Assembly: GCF_020536995.1 (NCBI RefSeq)
Contig: NC_068360.1
Coordinates: forward strand, 16,139,678 to 16,203,677
Source of the DNA: Dreissena polymorpha
Lineage: Eukaryota > Mollusca > Bivalvia > Myida > Dreissenidae
DNA: 64,000 nucleotides
Reading direction: 5' to 3'
In this document: piece by piece, positions 12,007 to 22,539 of the stretch
Position numbering within the stretch: the first letter of the stretch is position 1
Layout: every line of letters begins with the position of its first letter
The notes under the pieces: model-generated
Seen by the model: the letters and a program-made list of their open reading frames with translations, nothing else
Databases searched by the model: none
What the model was told of the DNA's origin: nothing
Translations under genes and position numbers: made by a program

Positions 12007-12459
12007 AATTATGTTGTTGCTGTGTGTCTTGTAACGACTGTGGATGAAGCCATCCATCATGAAATAGCGTGTCAGCATAATCTTAATACTGAATAACCTT
12101 TTTTACAATTTTATTAGAAAATATATGTATTTCATGGCATACTGGTTAAATACATATTAGGATGAAACACACATTACAAAAACATCATCTGAAAACAAAA
12201 TGATCCCTCTTGTCTTGTTGCTAGTGTATCCCACACATACTGCTTATGACTAGACATATGCAACTTTACCATGATCATACAATTATTTTCAAAACAATAT
12301 ATACACTGGTGCAATATAAGTTAAAAACCTACATATACATGTGAGATTGCAATACTGCCTGGTTATATGTAAATGCCTGGATGCACAATAAATAAACTGA
12401 TTTATATTTGTTAATTACATATAATTCATCATGGTTTTATAATCCGTGTAAAATGAATG

Positions 12460-12882
12460 CAACAAGAGCACCGCAAAGCGGGGGCCAATGCTCGTCTGTG
12501 GGTGCAGTTTTGAATTAATTACCTTGACCTTTGACCTAGTGACCTAAAATGGGTGTGGCGTATATAAATCATCAAGGTGCATCTATTTATGAAGTTTCAA
12601 AGATGTAGGTGAAAGCACTTTGATTTTAGAGCCTATGTTAACGTTTTATATTAGAGGTCACAGTGACCTTGACATTTGACCTAGTGACCCAAAAATGGGT
12701 GTGGCGTGTAGAAATCATCAAGGTGCAGCTACATATGCAGTTTCAAAGTTGTAGGTGGAAGCACTATATTTAAGAGCCAATGTAAATGTTTTAGCAAAAC
12801 GCGGAAAGCAGACGCCGAACGGCGGACGACAAGCTGCCTATGACAATACCTCGGGTTTTCTCCGAAAACAGCCAGGCTAATA
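12460..12882. repeat. Mollusc-type 'gacctttgacc' repeat
   Basis: Two internal tandem halves share 'gaccttgac.tttgacctag', 'gggtgtggcgt', 'aaatcatcaaggtgca' and 'gtttcaaag.tgtaggtg'. It ends near 'gaacggcggacgacaagc' and 'cctcgggttttctccgaaaa'. It is absent at the corresponding place in the second transposon copy (about 61,265), so it is a later insertion. Confidence 0.7.
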
Positions 12883-13217
12883 AAACCACAAAGAAATTAA
12901 TACCTGTCATTTTGTTTGCCAAACTTTTTTACACGCGTTAACTTTTCATGTTAAAGAAGTAATATATGGAAAACAGTTTTGGTAGCAAATTATATTGTTG
13001 CTAGTGTTCACCTTTTACTTATAAAAGACATAGAATAAGTGTGGAAAAGCACATAACCTCATTAAATGCTAGAATTTACAGTCCTGTTTAAACAAAGATC
13101 TTATGACACTTTTTGGTTATGACTGAATATTCAGCTTACAATAAATAGGCATTTAGAATCTGTATGATCCTAAAATAAAGGGCATGTGAATATTGAAAAG
13201 AAATAAATACAAATGAC

Positions 13218-13468
13218 CCTTGCTCTGGGAAAATGGGGTTAAATGCATGTTCCTAAAGTGTTGTCGTAGATTAACGTGTACGGAGGTCCACACAGGCTAA
13301 TCAGGAAGGACACTTTCTTGTTTTATGAGATTTTTCGTTTAAAGAAAGTTTTTTTAAGACAAAACCCAGTCTAGGCCGAAAGTGTTGTCCCAGATAATCA
13401 TGTATGGACCACATAAGACAATTTGGGACGACACTTCACACACATGCATAAAGACTTATTTTTTTCTA
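13218..13468. mobile_element. Palindromic MITE ('ttgctctgggaaaa' family), copy in element 1
   Basis: Starts TTGCTCTGGGAAAATGGGG. Left and right halves are inverted relatives ('aagtgttgtcgtagatta' against 'aatttgggacgacactt'). The right terminus is eroded. The same insertion is at 61,607-61,862 in element 2, so it predates the separation of the two transposon copies. The family is shared with 11,879-12,006. Confidence 0.7.
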
Positions 13469-13622
13469 AATCTTAATAAAATACCACTTCGGAAATTGGA
13501 TACAGAGCAGCCAAAATTCTTAGCAATAAACACATAGCACTCTATTATCATTATCAGAACATTTAGACTGGTCCCTGAAGGTTTTTTTTAAGCTGCTTTT
13601 AGCTCCAGTTAATCAGATTCAC

Positions 13623-13693
13623 CTCTGTTCTGGTGTTTCTCCCGGATCTCGTCTAGCTCCTTCAACAGGTGGTCATTAGTTGTAACCAGGGAC
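13623..13693 (-). CDS. Exon-like segment B1 (coiled-coil type) inside transposon copy 1
   Basis: On the minus strand a TGTAAATGCAG acceptor is followed by 71 bases and a CAGAG/GTGAAT donor. In one frame it reads SLVTTNDHLLKELDEIREK and on to HQNR, a heptad-like, charged helix. The second element copy keeps both splice sites and the 71-base length at 62,362-62,432, with only conservative or moderate changes (EIREK to ETRER). This pattern is expected of a coding exon. The protein is not recognised. It may be the element's own gene or a captured host exon. Confidence 0.45.
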
Positions 13694-14367
13694 CTGCATT
13701 TACAGTAGGGAAGTGAATGCAAAACATGTGTCTTGTTAAGGTTGAAATCATTTAATATTTAGATTGACATATGCAAGAGCTTATGCCTTATTAAGAAACG
13801 TTAAGTATAAGCAATTGTTTAACTGATAACTTATTTTAGTTATTGGCCTTGGATTTAAGGGGAAAAAACATTTTTATTCTATAACTGATACCATCAGAGT
13901 TATCGGTATAACCTTTGCAGTTTGAATCTGACTCAACTCGATACACATTTTTATTTGTATACAGTACTTATAAGTGCCGGGTTTTTCTGTATTGCAACAA
14001 TGTCTTTACCCAATTGGAAAAAGGAAGGGTACATTTGAGAATTATTTTTTTAATTCAAAAGTGTTTGAAATATATTTAACTATGGAACTCAAACCATAAA
14101 CCTTTTTAGAGTTAGCTGCTTAAAGCATTTTTCCTCATCATTAATTATGTAGGGGGTTTCCAGAACAAATTTAAAGTACAGGAAGGTCTTGTAAACAATA
14201 ATTCGGAAGTATTCAATAATAAATGACTTCTTTAAGTTTGCACAGTAAAATAAGATGTATATGCATGAATATTATGAAACAATAGAAATCTTTACATTAA
14301 AAAGAACTAGTGTGGTGTAAACTGTATTTCCAAAATATCTAGCACAGGTCTCTTTAGTGATGCCTAC

Positions 14368-14570
14368 CTGATTACACCTGGGTGTAATAGGCATGTCCAT
14401 GCCTCCTTCTTTGACTGTCGGGTGCAAACATTTCCTTAGCAGCACTAGTGCTACTGACAGAGGTTACTGGTGCCGGTGCTGGTATTGTGTACTCCTGTCA
14501 CTTGTGTTGACATTCAACATATCTGCTGCCAGCCTTAAAAGTGCAGCTGCTCTTTGCTGTTGGCTCATAT
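14368..14570 (-). CDS. Exon-like segment A1 inside transposon copy 1
   Basis: On the minus strand a TTTTCAG acceptor precedes ATG at 14,566-14,568. The frame reads MSQQQRAAALLRLAADMLNV, then stops after about 34 residues. A second frame continues as PAPAPVTSVSSTSAAK to a CAG/GTAGGC donor at 14,368. The same arrangement, including the frame change, is at 63,366-63,630 in element 2. Being upstream of segment B1 on the same strand, A1 may be the first coding exon of one gene. An N-terminal 'LLR.AADLL' helix followed by a Pro/Ser/Thr linker occurs in various transposon-related proteins, but no family can be named. Confidence 0.4.
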
Positions 14571-14929
14571 CTGAAAATGTATTCATTTGCATTTTTTTTT
14601 GTATTTATAAAAACACGTCACCATTATGTAGTATAATGATAGATTCGTGAGATAAAAATTGTTACGTAGTCAGATATCACACTTGCTGAGCTTAGTTTCT
14701 ACATTTTTTTTACAGCAATATGACCTTATCTGCTTTGATTATGTAAGTACCATCTTTATGGGAAATCTTCATCCCCCCCCCTAGTATTCTACATGTACTA
14801 ATATCTTGATGTGTTTGTTTGTATGGTGTTTATGCCCGTGTATTTAACTTACATTAAGGCAAAGATTCACTTATATATGCTTCCTGGGTTTTACAAGTAC
14901 TAGGCTAGGGCTCTGCATTTTCGCCAGAG

Positions 14930-15032
14930 GAAACTCCTATAAAAAAAATCAGCTCGCATGTGAGGATCGAACCCAGGACCCCCGAGTTACAAACCAAAAA
15001 CATTAACTGGGTCACTGAGCTACACATTATAT
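14930..15032 (-). repeat. tRNA-like segment
   Basis: On the minus strand GTAGCTCAGTGACCCAG resembles a tRNA D-arm with box A, and CTGGGTTCGATCCTCAC is a good T-arm with box B. The anticodon arm region is not convincing and the acceptor stem does not pair, so it is a tRNA-derived repeat rather than a tRNA gene. The corresponding place in element 2 lies at the very end of the window. Confidence 0.5.
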
Positions 15033-16218
15033 ATGCAAAGAAAAACAAGATCGATCTACTATTTATGTCTATAAAAGAGACATCTTCATTAAATGTGTCT
15101 GTTTGAAGACACCTGTTAGGTTAATGTTCAACCCATACTGTGGTCAGCTCAAACCCATTTTGGTCAACTTATACCTATTTTTTGGTCAACTGGTACCTAT
15201 CCAAAATAGTATAAAACAGTATCAGAAATATAATTATTTAAAATGAAAAAGAGAAACCATTTAATTCCAGAAAATATAATTATTTGTGTTCGTTAATGAG
15301 GTGACTGTACATACTTATTTTCTCACATTGCTTTCCATTTTAATTAGCTCTATATATGAATTTCCATGCCGTATTGGGGATAAACTAGTAAAAAACTATT
15401 AAAATGAATAATTTGATTAAGATAAACTTTAACCAACCTAGGTACGATTTGATTATATAAAGACAGTGTTACGAAGATATGCGATGAAAACGTAGTACGA
15501 AATTAAGCTAGACGTTTTGATCATCGTATACCACCTTCGTTACAATGATACTTTGCCTATGGGACGTTTGACGTGTTTAAATGAAAACAAGATTACGTCC
15601 ATTAACTTCAAATAGACCTTAATCACGAACCAAATGACAACTCAACTTTCGAAATGGGGATTACTTGTAATCATGCAATTACATGCAATTTACCTTATAA
15701 AACAGTGCAATAAACAAGTAAACTTTACCTGGATAAGAACAGTGGAAAATACGTTCGAAACGACGCGGTAGAGTAATTCATCTGGTAGATATATAATGCA
15801 ACACCGTTATAAATATTAACCTTTTGCGATAACTACCGAAAACTACTGAAAACTCTGGTTCTCCGTCGTGTATTAATTCAGTATTACTAATGCATTCGTC
15901 TTAATGCATTCGGCATTCGGCTTACTTCAGGTGAGCTGCTGCCTTGTGCTTTTCCATTTCGCTTAATATAACTTACAAAAAATGCCCGTTTCTAGCAATA
16001 CAAATGATAATAGTTCAGCAACAAGAAGATAGCCACATGAACTATTTAACAGAAATAATTCATTTGTCATTTAGAATCTACTCGAAAGAATACATGATAA
16101 ACATACATCGAGTAAACATTTAAAAGAAGTATGCAAGCAATATTTCACTAACTGATTGAAACAAGCATAAAGACGCAAGGAAGACGCAGTTATTTTGTAA
16201 CCAATAAAATAAAGCAAA

Positions 16219-16281
16219 ATGCAATTGTCATTTAGCAGTATGCAATTGTCATTAAGCAATATGTAATTGTCATTTGGCAAC
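16219..16281. repeat. Three 21-bp subterminal tandem repeats
   Basis: Units at 16,219-16,239, 16,240-16,260 and 16,261-16,281 share ATG(C/T)AATTGTCATT and end in (A/G)GCA(G/A). They lie directly inside the right terminal inverted repeat of the 6.8-kb transposon. Transposase-binding repeats are commonly found in this position in DNA transposons; here that role is inferred from position only. Confidence 0.7.
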
Positions 16282-16285
16282 ATGA

Positions 16286-16312
16286 ATGGACTGGCGGATA
16301 TTCCCTTCCATA
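16286..16312. repeat. Terminal inverted repeat, right
   Basis: Ends GGCGGATATTCCCTTCCATA, the exact inverse of the left end at 9,505-9,524. Followed by the TAAACT duplication at 16,313-16,318. Confidence 0.88.
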
Positions 16313-16324
16313 TAAACTGGCCAT

Positions 16325-16485
16325 CACGAACTGATTCGGCATCAGGTGACAGAAATGCAAATACTCGAACTGTAATTAAGTATCTGTTTGTGTCAATAAA
16401 GACGGCGTGTGATATTTGATCAGTGATTTCACCTAAGATCCGTTCAAATACAAAGCATGGCTTCCGCCCTTACACTATCAGCTCA
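16325..16485 (-). pseudogene. Unit minus-strand ORF, copy 0 version
   Basis: Translates as FVFERILGEITDQ then ISHAVFIDTNRYLIT and DAESVRDGQF. It corresponds to the open frames at 28,696-28,986 and 40,287-40,541. Its left boundary adjoins the transposon target site, so the element interrupted this segment just downstream of it. Protein family not recognised. Confidence 0.35.
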
Positions 16486-17276
16486 AACTTTTAAATTCGA
16501 TATTCCAATGTTCGTGTTATGTTCCTGATTGCTTCAAACAAACCAAAATCGGGTTCTTGGCATATTGCGCATATTCAATCGAATTTTAAGAAATATTTTC
16601 TGCAATGTGTGTGTAGTAATTTCAAATGTGTATGTAACACACGTTTTTCTGACTCTTTGGTGTGTTTACTGTTAAGATTCGAGTATTAAACTTGCAATTT
16701 AATACACTTTTTATCTTTCATTGCTTTTTAAATTATTTTTAATTGGAATTAGGTTGCTAAGAGGTCAATGTTTTGTTAAATAGTTACATATGATATCTAT
16801 TTCAGTTTTATCATTACGTCTCCACATTATAACACATAATTATGTTGTTTTTATTTTAACTTAAACACCACGCAACACATGGTTAGGATATTTTAGAAGT
16901 TAAATAATTTAATTTAATTTGTGTGCATTATTACTGCGGAAGTTTATTTCAGAGAAGGTTGTATTCGGGACATAAATAATGCCAATGCAATATGAGATTT
17001 GTTAGTCTATTAAAATATTCGTTGACTGTTGCGTCAGTTAGCAAAGCAAATTTGGTGTAATTGGTTATATTTCCGACAGGTAATTTAACTACTGTACGTT
17101 TGCTCTGAACAATGCGGATGAAAAGATTTTAAGTGGAATACAGCTTAAGGATGCGATGATAAATTAAATTCCATAAGCGTTCCATTAAGAAATTGCCTAT
17201 TTGGAATAAATAGGAGAATTTTAACAGCTTGTGTTATGTTTCCGTTGGTTGAGAGACAAATATCATTAAAATAAAA

Positions 17277-17314
17277 CTGATAATTCACTGTTTCAAACAG
17301 TGAAAATTATCAGT
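17277..17314. repeat. Short hairpin in unit
   Basis: ACTGATAATTCACTGTTT is followed by its near-perfect inverse AAACAGTGAAAATTATCAGT. The same place in copies 1 and 2 keeps only the inner part of the stem, and copy 3 keeps most of it. Confidence 0.5.
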
Positions 17315-17444
17315 CAGAAACTGTTTTATTTCAGTAATGACGTCAGTAGTTTGCGTAATTTTCCAGTTTAAATACAAAAATAATCATTTGTAAGCATAAA
17401 CTAAAAATACATTTTTTTAGATTCGTGTGTCATAGAACAAAATA

Positions 17445-17515
17445 TATGTTCACTCGTGGTCGCGCCACTCGTGAAAATATTATTGTGCATGATCACTTGT
17501 AAATTGAAATCGATG
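17445..17515. repeat. Recurrent 'TTCACTCGTGGTCGCGCC' foldback module (copy 0)
   Basis: Contains TTCACTCGTGGTCGCGCCAC followed by TCGTGAAAATATTAT and GATCACTTG. Equivalent modules are at 29,878-29,950, 41,465-41,540 and 55,972-56,040 in the other units. Related ones occur at 51,168-51,300 and about 55,475-55,520 in the foldback element. Each contains inverted TTCAC..GTGAA halves. Confidence 0.6.
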
Positions 17516-17959
17516 TAACAACAACTCCAGCAAATATCCTACATGTTTTTAGTTAGTTACGTTTACTTTGTTTGCATTTAAAGAATCTTACAACGGGTTC
17601 AATGATGGTGATAGTAACATTATATTTCCTCATAAAACATAACAAACAGCAGAAGTATGTGGAAGTATATAGACGAAGACATTTTAAATAAAATTGTAAT
17701 GATTATATATATTTTATTTTATAAGTTTCATTTCATATGTTTTTTTCGTGTTTTTAACTTAACGGGGCAATATATGAAGTTCGCCTTATCATAGAAAATG
17801 GCGGCCTCTAAATTATCGGTTATAATAATTAAAACAATTAGAACATTAGCATAAAGGCAATAGTAACGCAAGGTTCCATCGTATAATTGGCTCTGTATTG
17901 ACGACATATGCTTCCTGGTCACATGAACCCTGTACCACAAAGTGCGGTGTCAGTAAGAA

Positions 17960-18199
17960 CACAGGTGAAGGGCGCGTGGCCAAATCACTTTAACACTATC
18001 AATTTGTCATAAAACAACATTTTTTTATCATATTTACAAAAAAAAAAAAAAAAAAAAAAAAAATATTCTGATATGTTATATCATATATAACACATCAGAA
18101 AAAAATATTATTTTTTTTTTGGTCAATATGATAAAAAAATGTTGTTTTATGACAAATTGATAGTGTTAAGGTGACTTGGCCACGCGCCCTTCACCTGTG
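17960..18199. mobile_element. hAT-type palindromic MITE, 240 bp
   Basis: CACAGGTGAAGGGCGCGTGG at the left end is matched by the inverted right end, and the arms stay complementary for about 80 bp (through ACACTATCAATTTGTC and AACAACATTTTTTTATCAT). A 26-base A run and 'tgttatatcatatataacac' lie in the middle. AGTAAGAA flanks it perfectly at 17,952-17,959 and 18,200-18,207, the 8-bp duplication typical of hAT. Near-perfect arms and duplication suggest a recent insertion. Confidence 0.9.
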
Positions 18200-18207
18200 A
18201 GTAAGAA

Positions 18208-18515
18208 GCTTTAGCAGTGAGCACTGCGTCGATGAGCTCAGTGCCATCTGTGAAGTGACCCTTGACCCAGTTGTCCACGGCAACGCTCATATCCGATCTT
18301 GAAATTTTTGCCATTTACTATTTCTACCAAATATGATCTAATGAGATCTGGATTGGATTGCTTTTTCACAAAGCCGATAAGCTTGGCGTCAGCGTCATAG
18401 AAATTCTTTATCTTCAGCAATGTGTCCGGAGACGAAGTTGCCCGGTCTGAAGATCTGACCAAATGGGTCTGACTTCACGGAGTCAATGGTTACGGATCGA
18501 GTTACACCAGGGTGG
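18208..18515 (-). pseudogene. Beta-tubulin-like pseudogene fragment
   Basis: On the minus strand [20 protein letters not shown] (about 18,430-18,497) matches the beta-tubulin segment that reads '[20 protein letters not shown]' in the family. After an unrelated block of about 130 bp, DNWVKGHFTDGTELIDAVL (about 18,221-18,287) matches 'NNWAKGHYTEGAELVDSVL', which follows almost directly in real beta-tubulin. The intervening block reads as open sequence in a different frame (NFYDADAKLIGFVKKQ) and could be an intron remnant or an insertion. Only about 50 of the 445 or so residues remain. The hAT MITE lies just beside it. Confidence 0.75.
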
Positions 18516-19734
18516 TCATATGAAATTCCCGATGATTTAAAGCAAATAAAATAAAAAATATTTGAGATTATGGACTGTTGAAAATATCGTTAAATGGTAT
18601 TCAACTCATATTTTGTCTACTATGTGACTTCCATGGAAAACCTTCTTGCATTTTGTATTAAATAAAACTTTGCTGTGTTTACGATTCCTGTAACGACAAT
18701 ACGAAAGAGTTTAGTATTGGTATGAGTATATTTGCGCCCTTTTGGGGTGCAACCCAAAATCCGCGCAGACAGTTGACTGGTTCCGAACAGGGCAAAAACG
18801 AATCCCTTATATCCGCACAAACCACTTAATGATGGTAGATTCTCGAATTATTTGTATTATCTATAGCTTTAAAAGATAATACCCATTATTGTTTTAAACC
18901 GATATACAAGTATTTCAAGTCAAGTTGTGTAAACAATTAAATAACAATACTATACAAACTCGTAATTCTGTTAAATCTCAAGGCATTAAACGTATTGGCT
19001 TTCAGAGCTGATCACGCAAATCGGAAGTAATCATTGCCAGTTTTTTCGTATTTGTGTGTTTTTAAATATTGAGGCTAAAACTTGTAAACCAGTACATGTA
19101 GCGTTACCTAAGCAAAATACCGGATCCGGAAACGAGACCCATCTGTAGCTTTGTTAAAGTAGACGTTGAGTCTCTAGAGCTTGAGTCCCGTGGGGTCGAA
19201 ATTATGCTCGTCCGATATCAACTCCCAGAACTGAAGGATTGAAAGTAGAGGGAAATTAGAATGAAAAAAATGCACTTCTAAAATAATAAAACTAAGACAT
19301 CCTAAGCGCCATAAAAACCGGATGATCGACCACGCCCGTATTCACAAACCAATTCTTAGATGTACGTCTAAAACTAAAGAATATGTTTATACTGTAAACT
19401 ACTAGCATCATAAAACCGTCGAAATTGACATTAAAATTAAGACCTGTAAATACATAACTCTTCCTTAAGAACAATCGCATCCTGACCACATTAACATGTG
19501 TAACCTGTATATATATATTTAGGCGCTGAAATATGTCTTTGACGTAAATCTGTATTTCTGTCTTATGTTAAATATTTGGTTCGTTAATACAGGCGCAGGT
19601 CTCGATGACGTTCGGTTTGCACATGCTTTACTTTAGTTAAAAATATATTATTGTAAAACAATACCCAATCAAATAGTTAAATCAGCTATTCAAGTTCAAC
19701 AAAGTTAAAATATAAATTTCTTCTCTAAAGAAAT
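18516..19734. other. Stretch without recognised gene
   Basis: This DNA replaces the part of the tandem unit that would carry the tRNA. Small minus-strand frames at 18,620-18,820 and 19,292-19,489 have no recognised motifs. No terminal repeats marking a discrete element could be read. Confidence 0.5.
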
Positions 19735-20080
19735 ATTATGTTTTCACCTCCGAAAATCTAAATGGATTTTCTAGTTCCTTGGAGGAAATAGTGACGCATA
19801 TTGTTTTTGAGGTCAACAAGTTCAAGGTCAGGATCTCAAGGACATTTGTTTCAACACAATCAATTAATAATGCTTTGGCAAAGTATCTTGCAAATTGGTT
19901 TAGTGGTTACTTGGATTAAAAGAATGATGCCTTTTAAAAATTGTGATAAACAGGTCAAAGGTCAATGGCACAAGGACTTTTATCATGTCATGTCTTCGAA
20001 TAATGTCTAGATTATTCTTATGATCATAAAATAAGTTTGCTGGTTAATCTTGACAAAGGATGATCCCTAATGGTTTATTA
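19735..20080. repeat. Decayed mollusc-type 'aggtcaaaggtcaa' repeat
   Basis: Contains 'ttttgaggtcaacaagttca', 'aaggtcaggatctcaaggac' and 'caggtcaaaggtcaatgg'. These are typical of the interspersed repeats also seen at 12,460-12,882, but in a different subfamily. Ends are not defined. The open frame 19,801-20,010 is read from this repeat. Confidence 0.5.
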
Positions 20081-21003
20081 ATTTAATTTTTTTTAATTTA
20101 TAAAGGATATGGTAAGATAACAATGGGCATTCAGGTTTTTTGTTTTATTTTACTCTCTTACAAACTGCGTGTGAAGTCAGAACTGGTTTATCTTATCAAC
20201 GTGCCGTTTTCATGGTGTAAGCACGGATTCTAAGTCATTTTTCTCTTTACAGTTTAACAAAATAAATTGAACTCACATGGGTATATATATAAGATATACG
20301 GACATTTAATTCGCTATTTTCGCAATATGGCGAATTTTGCAAGTATTTATTAAACCATTCATGATAAAACAATAGTGTAAGCCACAATGTTCTATGACAT
20401 ATTCTATGCTATATTTGTAGGATTTGCCGAACATAATTAATTGATTTTTTTTATTTCGCCTTCAGCGTCTGTTTTGCATAACACACAATTTTTTCTCGAA
20501 TGGGTTATTTTTTAATTTATTGTCATATAAGCCCACTTTGTGTACAACATACTTGTCTCTTAAACCATATTTAGCCTAGTTTATCATCGGTTATGTTAAC
20601 AATACTTAATCAGTCTTCTCTTAAAACTGGCGAAAATATTTTAGAAATCGATATGTAAAGGTATAATTCCGTGATGGTTTGGAGGATTTTAGTGATCCAC
20701 TGTCTTATTAATGGGATTAATAACATCATATTATACCAATTATTCCATGTGAATCAAACACAAATGGCTGAAAATGGTTTTTAAGTACCGCGGCTTAAAA
20801 TCTTATCCGTCAATACAGAAATCTGCAAATTTTATTGTGTTGCCACATCTTTCATATAATAGCACTATGAGACATCGGTAAACGTTACGAATTGCTGCAC
20901 TGCAGCCTTATTTTTGTATATTAATATTCGGTGTTGCGCTGATGTAACTGTTCTCTCGATTTCAAAACATGCTTTCGGATGATTTTCAAGCGATTGAAAG
21001 CAA

Positions 21004-21285
21004 TTGGTAAATTCCACTAATTGTACAACGTGTGTTGAATTAATTCGTTATGCATCTTTTATAAGTAGTGCATACATTGTTCGTACCCTGAACGAACTAA
21101 ATCGGAAGTTGTCCATTTTAATCTTAAACGAAAAAGAGCTGGAACATTGGTTTTATGTAATTTATCGAGTTATGTTTTCATATTTACTAAATAAATGTCA
21201 TTGGTTTAAAAATATGCGTAAATTTCTGTATGCATTTATTATTAAAGGAAACATACTTCTTCATTTAAAAAGCATTCCATGTTAA
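21004..21285 (+). CDS. Unit ORF 'MVNSTNCTTCVEL', copy 0
   Basis: A 93-residue frame opening MVNSTNCTTCVELIRY. The same frame is at 35,460-35,678 (72 residues) and 46,768-47,031 (87 residues) with several replacements and different stops. Conservation may simply reflect the youth of the duplication: upstream and downstream DNA are equally similar. No domain is recognised; coding status doubtful. Confidence 0.2.
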   Translation: MVNSTNCTTCVELIRYASFISSAYIVRTLNELNRKLSILILNEKELEHWFYVIYRVMFSYLLNKCHWFKNMRKFLYAFIIKGNILLHLKSIPC

Positions 21286-21533
21286 TGGATTGTACACTTA
21301 TGTCTATTTATATGTTTATACTAACAAAGACCAATTCATTTGGCCTACCCATATTAAATAAGACATTGATTCTTGTAAAACTCAGTACATACAATTTGTG
21401 TTTGATATGGGGCTATGAAGTAAATAACATCACGTTCCAAATGTTATGATTTTAATCGAGGGCATTCAAATTGATAATGTTTATAAACGCTTGAGAATTT
21501 ATTCTAATCGCGGTTCCAACGCAATTCAAATCA

Positions 21534-21695
21534 ATGGCAGCTGAGTCACAGAGCGTATTTCGTTCTGTTTTTTCCATAACGAAATATAAAGATCTGTCAC
21601 GGATGGTCTTCCCACAGGGCTCAACCCCATTTAAGAACAATACTATTCGACCAGGAATATTTGGTGCACAGGTTCAGGAAAGTTTCATCACCTAA
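21534..21695 (+). CDS. Short unit ORF 'MAAESQSVFRSVF', copy 0
   Basis: A 53-codon frame from ATG 21,534 reads SQSVFRSVFSITKYKDLSR, then PQGSTP and IRPGIFGAQVQESFIT before TAA. Copy 2 keeps it inside 47,210-47,461 with one extra Phe codon. Copy 1 has lost 17 bases in the middle and shifts frame near 36,080. The composition looks protein-like and could be a terminal exon. The opposite strand is also open over part of it. Family unknown. Confidence 0.3.
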   Translation: MAAESQSVFRSVFSITKYKDLSRMVFPQGSTPFKNNTIRPGIFGAQVQESFIT

Positions 21696-22539
21696 CTGTA
21701 GCGATTTTAGTCAATAATTAGACTCAATATTAAATGAGGTGATGTCTTTATTGGTATGCCAGTTATGTCTTGGGATAACTGTCTTTTAACGGCCTTATCG
21801 TATGGTGGTCTCGGATTTTTTCCCCAAGGTGAGCAATTATGTATACTTCTAATACTTCCTTGTATTGTCATTGCACTTGAGAGCTGTTAAGACTGTTCTG
21901 TCCACTTTAAATTCGTAACACATTTTTGTCACATCACCAGCAGCTTTACACCTTAAGCCATTTGTATCTGCTGTATATTTGAGTTACAGTTTTATTTATT
22001 GTAACTTATTTACTTCCTTTTTTTAATGCAGTGCACAGCGATAATTCGCAATACATTCATTATAACAAAAGTATTGTACTAAAGTTTCTCTCCTAGTTTG
22101 TTTTGCATCATGGGAGATTACTGCGTTAGAAACCCATACCTGAAAGCACGTGGTATTTGTATACCATATGCAGAAAAATTTAATATTTAAAAGATACAAT
22201 CGTTAATGGTGCTTTTTATCGCCTGATATTAAGTCTGCGTCGAGAGGCCTCTATTCTGGCAAACGAATTAGGCGCGATACAGAAAACTTACACAATTCTA
22301 AGAGGCCTCTTAAAACAATTAAAAGGCAGGCTTCGATGTTGATATGAACCGTTGCGATAATAACACTCGGTTATATTATTGCTTCTGTCTGTGAGTAATG
22401 CCGATGTAATTTCTAACGAAAAGCTCATTAATATGGATTAAACGACCGAATCCGGATAGTAACGTCCAATATGTATACCCGCTGTAAACTTTCCAAATGT
22501 TTCCTTTTCAATTTACAATAAAAAAAAGACATGCAAAAT

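Larger units (their letters stand above)
9505..16312. mobile_element. 6.8-kb TIR DNA transposon, copy 1 (TAT...ATA ends, 6-bp TSD)
   Basis: The left end TATGGAAGGGAATATCCGCC is matched exactly by the inverted right end at 16,293-16,312, and the match continues with one mismatch for a total of about 27 bp. TAAACT flanks both sides. Tandem copies 1 and 2 show the empty site. The left 5.4 kb is collinear with the second copy starting at 59,409. A 6-bp duplication with TAT/ATA ends fits, from memory, the IS3EU superfamily, but no transposase domain was found. Interior holds two exon-like segments on the minus strand and several nested repeats. 10,112-11,835 and 15,031-16,218 otherwise hold nothing recognised. 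Confidence 0.85.
8660..22521. repeat. Tandem unit copy 0 (rearranged)
   Basis: Blocks collinear with copy 1 are about 8,660-8,750 (26,715-26,880), 8,750-9,504 (27,860-28,757), 16,313-17,950 (28,750-30,440) and 20,130-22,521 (34,726-36,959). The 9,505-16,312 gap is a transposon insertion. Between 17,950 and 20,130 the unit sequence is replaced by other DNA, so the tRNA region is missing. The last block is very similar to copies 1 and 2. This copy marks the left end of the array in the window. Confidence 0.85.

Noticed and set aside
14945-15030. Possible functional tRNA on the minus strand
   Set aside because: Good A and B boxes, but acceptor and anticodon stems do not pair; treated as a tRNA-derived repeat.
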